DNA of 64,000 nucleotides from CAINEC01 sp046303115 (lineage in GTDB: Bacteria; Bacteroidota; Bacteroidia; AKYH767-A; OLB10), in NCBI GenBank assembly GCA_046303115.1, contig JBKCGZ010000100.1, positions 52,770 through 116,769 of the forward strand. Direction: 5' to 3'. Shown here in pieces: positions 17,331 to 25,117 of the stretch (its first letter is position 1; each line of letters begins with the position of its first letter). The notes beneath the pieces are model-generated. The model worked only from the letters and a program-made list of their open reading frames with translations. It did no database searches and had not been told where the DNA came from. The translations under genes were made by a program, and so were the position numbers.

Positions 17331-18893
17331 TTGAACAGTGAATTAATTATTGATTCTTCTTCAACCGAAGTGACTATTGCTTTGGTGGAAGAGAAGCGTC
17401 TCGTAGAGCTCAACAAAGAGAAAAAAGAAAATAATTTCTCGGTTGCGGATATCTATTTGGGACGTGTTAAGAAACTCATGCCTTCATTGAACGCAGCTTT
17501 TGTTGACATTGGCTATGAGAAGGATGCTTTCTTACACTACCTTGATCTTGGTCCACAGGTGCAGTCGCTACTAAAGTTTATGCGTAGCACAGTTAATGGT
17601 AGCCAGCCGCAATCATTATTGAATAACTTCGAGCTAGAAGCCGACATTAACAAGGCAGGTAAAATAGGTCAGATTCTTTCTCCAAACATGAATCTGATCG
17701 TTCAAATTGCGAAAGAGCCAATCTCGACAAAAGGTCCTCGTATCACTTCCGAAATTTCTCTTGCAGGAAGATACGTTGTATTAGTTCCTTTTTCGGATGT
17801 CGTTTCGATTTCTCAAAAGATTAAAAGCAGTACCGAACGCCAACGCTTAAAGCGATTGGCCATGTCGATCAAGCCTCGCAACTTTGGAATTATTGTAAGA
17901 ACTGTCGCTGAAGGTAAAAAAGTAGCGGATCTTGATGCTGATATCCAAGATCTATGTTCGCGCTGGCAAGCAATGCACGAACAGCTAAAAACTGTTCAGG
18001 CTCCTGTTAAAATTTTAGGAGAGATGAATAGAACTTCTACTATTCTTCGTGATTTATTAAATCCAAACTTTAATAGTATTCAAGTGAATGATGTTTCATT
18101 AGCTGAAGAAATTAAAAGTTATATCCGCAGTATTGCTCCTGATCAGGTAGATATTGTAAAGCTTTATAAAGGCAAACTACCAATTTTTGAAAACTTTGGA
18201 GTAGACAAACAAATAAAAGGCTTGTTCGGTAAGACGGTAACGTTAAGTGGTGGTGCCTATTTAATTATTGAGCACACCGAAGCGCTACATGTGATTGATG
18301 TCAATTCAGGAGGCAGAAATAAAGGTGCTCAGGACAATCAAGAGTCGAGTGCTTTAGCCGTAAACATTGCTGCCGCAAAAGAAATTGCTCGTCAGTTGCG
18401 CTTGCGCGATATGGGTGGAATCGTGGTAATCGATTTTATCGATATGAAGAATACACTTCATCGTAAAGAGTTATTCGACACTTTACGCGATGAGATGAAA
18501 TTAGATCGTGCGCGTCATACTATTTTACCAGCAAGTAAATTTGGATTGATTCAATTAACTCGTGAACGTGTACGTCCTGTTACCAATATTATCACCGTTG
18601 AGAAATGTCCTACATGCGATGGTAGTGGTGAAATAAAAGCTTCTATCCTTTTAATTGACGATATCGAAAACAACATTCGTTATTTATGTCAGGAGCAGAA
18701 CGAGAAATCACTTACGTTACATGTTCATCCTTACCTGGCAGCTTACTTAAAGCAAGGGAAGTATACGTTTAACTCATATCAATGGAAGTGGTTTAAGAAA
18801 TATAAAAAGTGGATTGCTATCGATCCTATTTCAGCACTTCATTTTATGGAGTATCATTTTTTCAATAATCAAGGAGAAGAAATTAAACTTTAA
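17331..18893 (+). CDS. rng: Ribonuclease E/G family protein (RNase G type)
   Basis: Endoribonuclease processing rRNA and mRNA 5' ends. The TTG start is chosen because the conserved N-terminus (N-x-ELIIDSS) begins directly after it and no ATG lies nearby. The S1-like domain is at about residues 35-120 (DIYLGRVKKLMPSLNAAFVD). The DNase I-like domain has the magnesium ligands D323 (VIDVNSGG) and D368 (VIDFIDM). The zinc-link C426PTC429 mediates dimer pairing. At 520 residues it has no long RNase E-type C-terminal scaffold. The stop overlaps the convergent lamin-tail gene by 4 bp. Confidence 0.95.
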   Translation: MNSELIIDSSSTEVTIALVEEKRLVELNKEKKENNFSVADIYLGRVKKLMPSLNAAFVDIGYEKDAFLHYLDLGPQVQSLLKFMRSTVNGSQPQSLLNNFELEADINKAGKIGQILSPNMNLIVQIAKEPISTKGPRITSEISLAGRYVVLVPFSDVVSISQKIKSSTERQRLKRLAMSIKPRNFGIIVRTVAEGKKVADLDADIQDLCSRWQAMHEQLKTVQAPVKILGEMNRTSTILRDLLNPNFNSIQVNDVSLAEEIKSYIRSIAPDQVDIVKLYKGKLPIFENFGVDKQIKGLFGKTVTLSGGAYLIIEHTEALHVIDVNSGGRNKGAQDNQESSALAVNIAAAKEIARQLRLRDMGGIVVIDFIDMKNTLHRKELFDTLRDEMKLDRARHTILPASKFGLIQLTRERVRPVTNIITVEKCPTCDGSGEIKASILLIDDIENNIRYLCQEQNEKSLTLHVHPYLAAYLKQGKYTFNSYQWKWFKKYKKWIAIDPISALHFMEYHFFNNQGEEIKL

Positions 18894-21484
18894 TTTCTTT
18901 GTTCCGCAATTATAATTGGCTTACGGATTTTTTGTAGTTGTCCTTGATCAGAAATTATTTCCGCATACAAAATATAAATTCCTGAAGGCAAAACACGATT
19001 GCGTTCGTCCGTTCCATCCCAGATTAGTTTATCATTACTGCCAATTAAATCTGCATTTAATAATTGCTTGATTTTATTTCCGTTTAAATCAATAATTAGA
19101 ATAGATGACCATCCTCCACCGATATTCGAATTAATTTCAATCAGTGTATGATCATCAAAGCCATCGTTATCAGGAGAGAAAACGGTTGGAGTTATGCTAA
19201 TAATTGTTTCTTCTTTTGAACCATCAATGGCCTGCGAATTTTTTAATGTTGGCGTTGCATAACCTGATGCATAAGAGGCGCTACTCCAGTTTTCATCATT
19301 AGAAGTTGAAACATCAGCGCTTATTCGTTCGAGAGAAACTCCTTCGTTAATAGTTAGTAATTGTGAATGTTGTTTTTCAAAATATTTGAGTTCATCAATA
19401 ACAACTGCAGCGGCATCCAAAAACAAAATACTTCCTTCATCATCATTCATTACTGGCAATTCATAAAACATCGATTTACTAATTTGTGCTGATGGATAAC
19501 AATTAAAATAGTTGTCGTTGGTATTACTTAAAACCAAATAATCCTTTGGCATGATCACCAAATTATCAATGGTAACTTTTGAATTATATTCTATCTGATT
19601 AGTGGTACTATTCCTACGCGAACAACTACAATTTTTGATCGAAATTATTTTATCAGACTTATTATACACCTCAACAAAGTCGACACAGTTATCATAAGGA
19701 TTAAACATAATTTCATTGATGATTAAATCGCCTTTAACAGGAGAAACGCCAATACCAAATTGGTATTTATTATCAGGAAGTATCTTATTTCCATTACAGT
19801 CAATAATATCATTCAATTGTAACCAATGCACTTCATTTGGCAACAATGTAAGGTTAACTTGCAGCGTAATTTTGCTAGAGTATATTTTGCCTGCAGTAAT
19901 TGATAGAGGATTTATTTGCTCATCAATAATAAAATCGTTTACCGATAAACTATCTACATTTACCTCTTCATTGAATAGAACTGATACATGATTACTATCC
20001 ATAACAAAAACAGATTGCACCATCGGATGATCCGCATCAATAAAAATATGATTACTGCAATTGGCTAATCCAGGACTGCCTCCACTTGCATCACAGGATG
20101 CGCTCCAGTTATTTGAATTGGCGCACATATAATCGAGTTGAATTTTCTCTAACGACCATCCTCCCTGGCTTTTAAATTCATCGTGATAAAAAGAAGAATT
20201 ATAAATTAATACATCTAAAACGTTTGAAGCGTCTTTTAATACCAACTCATCTCCATCATTATTTAATGTTGGAAATCCTGAAATCACCTTTGCATCAATA
20301 CCAAATGCTTCGAGTTGCAATTTTCCAGTAATACTTGTGAAAACAACATGACATTTTGGACAAATAGTATCATTCGAAAACATCCCTGTCGAAGAAGGAT
20401 CACTTAATGTAAGTGATTTTGTTGCGAGATATTTATTGGAACTATTATACAGCTCTAAATATTCTACATTAGGTAAATTATTTGCACCTGAAGGATGACA
20501 CATGACCTCGCTAATCACCAAATCACCAACAGCAATCGTATCGCAACGAATAAAAACAAGATTACTTAAAATGGTATCGGCAATATTTGAACTCCTATCT
20601 TGAATATCCTTCAATAAAATTTTTAACGTATCTCCGCTGTTAATTTGATTTGCTAATTCAATCTGAAAAATACTTGAATCGTTATTAGCGAAAATATTTA
20701 CAGGATAATTACTTGATTGCAACAATTGAAAATTTGAATTCAGATTAAATCCTTTAAGAGACTCGTTAAAATCAATTTCGATAATTGTATCATTTATAAA
20801 TTTCGATTCAATTAAAAAAGGACAAACCGTATCGCGAATAAAGCTTCCAGCATACACATTATCTAAATAAAATCCAGAAGCGTTACTTACCGTATAAGTG
20901 CATTGCCAACCTAAATAGCCATTGCTAAAATTAATAGTATCATTTACAGAAAATTCCAATTGATAATTATTACCACCCGTATAATCGGTATAGATTTCAA
21001 TCAATCCGTTAGGATATTTTATCACCTTAATACTTACACCAAACGCTGAAGCAACTCTTGCATCTACACCCCTACCAAGCAACGAATTTACATTGCCACT
21101 TTGCTTATAAAATTGAATTGCATCATTTGATCCTGTTTCACCAAACTGAAGATAATACCCATCTGCATTAGCAAAATTGTTTTGCGCTGAGTACAGATAA
21201 TACTTTGTATAATTTTGAGAAGAAGGAGAGAAAGCAAGCTCGATATAAAAATCCCATTCGATTGTATCCATTCCTGATAAATCAACAGCAGTAGTTAAAG
21301 TCGAAGTGCCAGCTGCTGCAGCATGTAATTGTAGTTGCTTAACTGAGTTCACCATAAAATCAACGGTATCCCCTGACCAACATGGGTTATTATTAAAATT
21401 TCCATCGGCAAAATCATCGGAAACCTGCGAATAAGAAAATTGAAAGCAATGAACTAAAATCAAAAGAGTAATGAGGTGCTTCAT
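18890..21484 (-). CDS. Secreted lamin-tail-domain protein with T9SS/FlgD-like C-terminal domain
   Basis: An 864-residue secreted protein with signal peptide MKHLITLLILVHCFQFSYSQ. Two lamin-tail-type segments are visible: ISEVMCHPSGANNLPNVEYLELYN near residue 325, and INEIMFNPYDNCVDFVEVYN near residue 590. Ig-like stretches lie between them. The last ~100 residues (TVFSPDNDGFDDHTLIEIN, WDGTDERNRVLPSGIYILYAE) form the FlgD/gliding-associated C-terminal fold used by T9SS cargo. The central part contains several Cys and is rich in Asn, Ser and Asp. Adhesin or nuclease-associated roles are known for lamin-tail proteins, but no catalytic domain is seen here. Convergent with rng. Confidence 0.82.
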   Translation of the reverse strand: MKHLITLLILVHCFQFSYSQVSDDFADGNFNNNPCWSGDTVDFMVNSVKQLQLHAAAAGTSTLTTAVDLSGMDTIEWDFYIELAFSPSSQNYTKYYLYSAQNNFANADGYYLQFGETGSNDAIQFYKQSGNVNSLLGRGVDARVASAFGVSIKVIKYPNGLIEIYTDYTGGNNYQLEFSVNDTINFSNGYLGWQCTYTVSNASGFYLDNVYAGSFIRDTVCPFLIESKFINDTIIEIDFNESLKGFNLNSNFQLLQSSNYPVNIFANNDSSIFQIELANQINSGDTLKILLKDIQDRSSNIADTILSNLVFIRCDTIAVGDLVISEVMCHPSGANNLPNVEYLELYNSSNKYLATKSLTLSDPSSTGMFSNDTICPKCHVVFTSITGKLQLEAFGIDAKVISGFPTLNNDGDELVLKDASNVLDVLIYNSSFYHDEFKSQGGWSLEKIQLDYMCANSNNWSASCDASGGSPGLANCSNHIFIDADHPMVQSVFVMDSNHVSVLFNEEVNVDSLSVNDFIIDEQINPLSITAGKIYSSKITLQVNLTLLPNEVHWLQLNDIIDCNGNKILPDNKYQFGIGVSPVKGDLIINEIMFNPYDNCVDFVEVYNKSDKIISIKNCSCSRRNSTTNQIEYNSKVTIDNLVIMPKDYLVLSNTNDNYFNCYPSAQISKSMFYELPVMNDDEGSILFLDAAAVVIDELKYFEKQHSQLLTINEGVSLERISADVSTSNDENWSSASYASGYATPTLKNSQAIDGSKEETIISITPTVFSPDNDGFDDHTLIEINSNIGGGWSSILIIDLNGNKIKQLLNADLIGSNDKLIWDGTDERNRVLPSGIYILYAEIISDQGQLQKIRKPIIIAEQRN

Positions 21485-21601
21485 AAATTATTTTTTGGCA
21501 AAACTATAATGAGGTCGTACCTTTTACCCCATAACAAACATTTACAAACGTTTAACTTCAAGATTTGTGACAATAGTCACCAACTCATTTTTATAAATAC
21601 C

Positions 21602-21609
21602 TATCTTCG
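21602..21609 (+). promoter_or_regulatory. Variant -7 box (TATCTTCG) of the exporter gene
   Basis: TATCTTCG differs from TAnnTTTG at one base and lies 19 nt before the preferred ATG at 21629. The same octamer lies 18 nt before the HU-CCDC81/SPOR gene. It supports the internal start at 21629. Confidence 0.45.
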
Positions 21610-21628
21610 TTCCGCCTTACCGAAAAAA

Positions 21629-22549
21629 ATGATTCGCAAGTCACTATTTATCCTTGCCCTAGTTGTATGCACGATGCCATTTATGCATCCACCATTAGCG
21701 TTGCTATTGGGATTTATTATTGCGCAGACAATTGAGAATCCATTTGAAAAATACAGTCATAAAGCTACCAACTGGCTTTTAAAATCATCCATCGTTTTAC
21801 TTGGTTTCGGAATGAACTTGCACAAAGCATTTGATGCCGGTAAAACAGGATTCATATTCACCATTTTTTCTATTGGCATCACCTTACTTGCTGGATGGTT
21901 ACTCGGAAGAAAATTAGGAGTAGATAATAAAACATCATTTTTAATATCGAGCGGAACCGCTATTTGTGGTGGAAGTGCCATTGCAGCGGTTTCACCAATT
22001 GTTCAAGCTAACGAAAAGGAAATGAGTGTGTCGTTAGGAACAGTATTTATTTTAAATTCTATTGCTTTATTGATTTTTCCAATTATTGGTCATTTATTGC
22101 ACATGAGTGAGCATCAATTCGGACTATGGGCGGCAGTTGCTATTCATGATACAAGTTCTGTTGTTGGTGCTGCAAGTAAATATGGCGATGAAGCATTACA
22201 AGTTGCCACGACCGTTAAATTAGCAAGAGCACTTTATATTATTCCTTTATCATTATTTACGGCTTACTTTTATAAATCTGGTAATTCAAAAATCAGTATT
22301 CCTTACTTCATTGGTTTATTTTTAATTGCTATGGTCATAGGAACCTACGTTCCTGAATACACGTCAACTTATAGCACACTGGTGATGATAGCAAAGAAAG
22401 GATTAACCATTACCCTATTCTTAATTGGTAGTGGACTATCCATTAATAAATTAAGATCGGTTGGAGTAAAGCCATTAATTCAAGGAATAGGCCTGTGGAT
22501 TTTCATCAGCTTACTTTCCCTAGTTTCTATTTTTTACTTTACGCAATAA
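21629..22549 (+). CDS. YeiH-family putative sulfate exporter
   Basis: Polytopic inner-membrane protein of the UPF0324/YeiH family, 306 residues, with about nine or ten helices and the conserved GTAICGGSAIAAVSPIV and AVAIHDTSSVVGAASKYG segments. The family is annotated as putative sulfate exporters, an assignment resting mainly on context in other species. The start at 21629 gives a hydrophobic N-terminus. The longer frame back to 21476 would overlap the start of the divergent lamin-tail gene and adds a segment unlike the family. A TATCTTCG box lies just upstream. Confidence 0.86.
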   Translation: MIRKSLFILALVVCTMPFMHPPLALLLGFIIAQTIENPFEKYSHKATNWLLKSSIVLLGFGMNLHKAFDAGKTGFIFTIFSIGITLLAGWLLGRKLGVDNKTSFLISSGTAICGGSAIAAVSPIVQANEKEMSVSLGTVFILNSIALLIFPIIGHLLHMSEHQFGLWAAVAIHDTSSVVGAASKYGDEALQVATTVKLARALYIIPLSLFTAYFYKSGNSKISIPYFIGLFLIAMVIGTYVPEYTSTYSTLVMIAKKGLTITLFLIGSGLSINKLRSVGVKPLIQGIGLWIFISLLSLVSIFYFTQ

Positions 22550-22617
22550 GCCTTAGTAATTAAAAGTACTTTGTTCAAAATATATTGAAAGGCCAACGCT
22601 ACTTTCGATGTTTTAAA

Positions 22618-22625
22618 TAGTTTTG
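22618..22625 (+). promoter_or_regulatory. -7 box immediately before asd
   Basis: TAGTTTTG fits TAnnTTTG and ends 5 nt before the asd ATG, so transcription would begin at or beside the start codon. No TTG is seen at the expected -33 place. Confidence 0.45.
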
Positions 22626-22630
22626 TTACT

Positions 22631-23620
22631 ATGAAAATAGCCGTAGTTGGTGCAACCGGATTGGTAGGCACAAAAATGATTGAAGTATTAGCTGAAAGAA
22701 ATTTTCCTGTAAGCGAATTAATCCCCGTTGCCTCTGAAAAATCGGTGGGCAAAGAAGTTGTTTTTAATGGTAAATCATACAAAGTAGTTGGAATGCAAAC
22801 CTGCATTGATAGGAAGCCCGCTATTGCATTATTTTCTGCCGGAGGTAATACTTCTCTGGAATGGGCTCCTATGTTTGCTGAAGCAGGAATAACAGTAATT
22901 GATAATTCATCGGCATGGAGAATGGATCCATCTAAAAAACTAGTAGTTCCAGAAATCAACGCAGATGTTTTATCGAAAGAAGATAAGATCATCGCTAATC
23001 CGAATTGCTCTACCATTCAGATGGTATTACCATTAGCTCCATTACATAAAGCCTATAAAATAAAAAGGGTTGTCGTTTCCACGTATCAATCGGTGAGTGG
23101 CACTGGTGTAAAAGCTGTTTCTCAATTAATGAATGAGCGACAAGGAATCAATGGTGAAATGGCATATGCTTATCCTATCGATTTAAATCTAATTCCGCAG
23201 ATCGATTCTTTTCTTGATAATGGAAGTACCAAAGAAGAAATGAAGATGATGAACGAAACATGTAAAATTTTGCGAGATGATTCTATCCGAGTTTCTGCAA
23301 CTACCATTCGTGTGCCTGTAAAAGGCGGACATAGTGAAAGTGTAAATATTGAATTCGAAAATGATTTTGATCTTGCAGATGTAAGAAAGCTTATTTCGGA
23401 TATGCGTGGCGTTATATTACAGGATGATCCTACTAAACAAGTTTATCCGATGCCATTGTTTGCCGAAGGCAAAGACGATGTATTTGTAGGACGTGTGAGA
23501 AGAGATGAGTCGCAACCGAATACTCTAAACATGTGGGTGGTAGCTGATAACTTGCGCAAAGGAGCGGCTACTAATGCGGTTCAAATAGCAGAGTATTTAT
23601 TAAATAATAATCTGGCTTAG
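22631..23620 (+). CDS. asd: Aspartate-semialdehyde dehydrogenase
   Basis: Reduces aspartyl phosphate to aspartate semialdehyde with NADPH, the branch point to lysine/diaminopimelate, threonine and methionine. N-terminal Rossmann motif VVGATGLVGT; catalytic C126 in NPNCSTIQM; substrate-binding STYQSVSGTG; GGHSESVNIE near the end. At 329 residues it is full length. The gene is monocistronic between the exporter and the convergent DUF3108 gene, and carries a -7 box only 5 nt before its ATG. Confidence 0.96.
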   Translation: MKIAVVGATGLVGTKMIEVLAERNFPVSELIPVASEKSVGKEVVFNGKSYKVVGMQTCIDRKPAIALFSAGGNTSLEWAPMFAEAGITVIDNSSAWRMDPSKKLVVPEINADVLSKEDKIIANPNCSTIQMVLPLAPLHKAYKIKRVVVSTYQSVSGTGVKAVSQLMNERQGINGEMAYAYPIDLNLIPQIDSFLDNGSTKEEMKMMNETCKILRDDSIRVSATTIRVPVKGGHSESVNIEFENDFDLADVRKLISDMRGVILQDDPTKQVYPMPLFAEGKDDVFVGRVRRDESQPNTLNMWVVADNLRKGAATNAVQIAEYLLNNNLA

Positions 23621-23622
23621 TA

Positions 23623-24402
23623 TTACTTCACTAATGCTAATGGATGTGCTACTCCTGAATATTGAAGTAAATCCATTTTAATTGAACCAACCATCAAATT
23701 TGCTTCAGCACGAACTGGCAATCTGTTTTTATCGTCGCTAATCCAGATAGTCATACTTTCCTGCTCTTTAAATACACGACCTTCCATCACATAAGGCTTA
23801 AACTTCAAACAACGAAACTTTCCTTTGTCGGTGGTAAGAATTACCTTTCCCACATATTTCAACATCATTGGGAAAATAGCGTCATCTAAATAGGTTTGTA
23901 TGACGAATGTATCACCAGGCACAGCACAAGTAAAATCGATGGTGCGAGCAAAGTAAAATGCAGATAACAAATCCTGAACATGCTTCGGTGTTTTGACTGC
24001 TTTTTTTTCACTGGTGGCTACGCCATTCACATGGTCAAATTTCACCTTTTGATTTACTTTATATCCACCTTCTCTCACATCACGTACAAAATACCAAGGC
24101 AACATCGCATCTTTATCTATATAACTTTCGTAGCGATCGCGCACTTTAAAAAACCAATCGAAAGCCCCAACGGACTTCCCTTCACCGATTACCTGATAAC
24201 ATGATTTACCGAACAATGTTTTTAGTGTAGGCGACACCGTTAGTGTGGCTTCACCTGCATCCATAAATCCGTAGTGGACTCTGAATTTTAATTGTTCACC
24301 AGGAACAAATGCTTCCTGATTGACTTTTCTTAACTCTTGACAATTGGCCTTTGAAATAAAAATCAAAAGGGAAAATGTCAGTAAATAAATTGTTTTTCTC
24401 AT
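23623..24402 (-). CDS. DUF3108 domain-containing secreted protein
   Basis: 259 residues from MRKTIYLLTFSLLIFISKAN, a signal peptide. This start makes a 4-bp ATGA overlap with the scpB stop, which supports it over the longer frame. The rest is one DUF3108 domain (FVPGEQLKFRVHYGFMDAGEA, FFKVRDRYESYID, VMEGRVFKEQESMTIWISDD), a periplasmic lipocalin-like beta-barrel family of unknown role. Translational coupling to scpB is likely. Function unknown. Confidence 0.88.
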   Translation of the reverse strand: MRKTIYLLTFSLLIFISKANCQELRKVNQEAFVPGEQLKFRVHYGFMDAGEATLTVSPTLKTLFGKSCYQVIGEGKSVGAFDWFFKVRDRYESYIDKDAMLPWYFVRDVREGGYKVNQKVKFDHVNGVATSEKKAVKTPKHVQDLLSAFYFARTIDFTCAVPGDTFVIQTYLDDAIFPMMLKYVGKVILTTDKGKFRCLKFKPYVMEGRVFKEQESMTIWISDDKNRLPVRAEANLMVGSIKMDLLQYSGVAHPLALVK

Positions 24403-25100
24403 TGTGCGTAAGGATCGATATTCCATTCATCATTCGACGAACTGTCGTTTGATGAATTATCGAGACTTCCACTATCGAAGTTAGCATTGCCTGACTCAAA
24501 GCCTGGAGGCAAATCAACCGGCACATCCATTTCATCAACTAAATCAGAAGGAGTTCCAATTTCATTATCAAGAATATGAAGGTCTTTTAGCTTTGGCAAG
24601 TCTTTCACCGACTTCAAACCAAAGTGATCCATGAAGCTTTTACTTGTTGCATAAAGCAACGGTCTTCCTGGGCCGTCTCCTTTTCCGTTAATAACAATTA
24701 GTTCCTTTTCCAATAGTTTCTGAATTGAGTAATCGCAATTCACACCGCGAATGTGTTCAATCTCTGATTTGGATAACGGCTGTTTATAGGCAATTATTGC
24801 AAGTGTTTCTAAAGCGGCCGTTGAAAGTCGGCGTTTAGCCTTGATTTGCAACAAGGTATTTACTACTGAATGATATTCTTTTTTCGATAAAAACTGATAG
24901 CCTTCTGCTATTTCAACTAATTCGAATGAGAATACTTCATCCTTATACTTCTCTTTTAAAACTTCCACAATTTCTTTTAGCTGATCCTTTTTAAGCTCCC
25001 AACCATAAGTTGTATTCAAACAACTAATAATATCATCTGCTGATACAGGCGATTCAGCAGTAAAAATTAAAGCTTCGATATGTTGTTCGAGTAATTGCAT
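24399..25100 (-). CDS. scpB: Segregation and condensation protein B (ScpB)
   Basis: Accessory subunit of the SMC-ScpA-ScpB condensin, 233 residues. It contains paired winged-helix domains: HIEALIFTAESPVSADDI at the N-terminus and RRLSTAALETLAIIAYKQPLSKSEIEHIRG in the second. After residue ~175 there is a low-complexity acidic, Ser/Asn-rich tail. It lies 17 bp after leuS and overlaps the DUF3108 gene, giving a leuS-scpB-DUF3108 unit. scpA and smc are not in the window. Confidence 0.94.
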   Translation of the reverse strand: MQLLEQHIEALIFTAESPVSADDIISCLNTTYGWELKKDQLKEIVEVLKEKYKDEVFSFELVEIAEGYQFLSKKEYHSVVNTLLQIKAKRRLSTAALETLAIIAYKQPLSKSEIEHIRGVNCDYSIQKLLEKELIVINGKGDGPGRPLLYATSKSFMDHFGLKSVKDLPKLKDLHILDNEIGTPSDLVDEMDVPVDLPPGFESGNANFDSGSLDNSSNDSSSNDEWNIDPYAQ

Positions 25101-25117
25101 AAATGAGTTTGTTAAAA

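Noticed and set aside
21476..21628. N-terminal extension of the sulfate exporter frame
   Set aside because: It would overlap the start of the divergent lamin-tail gene and is unlike the family; the ATG at 21629 follows a promoter-like box and opens with the hydrophobic segment expected.
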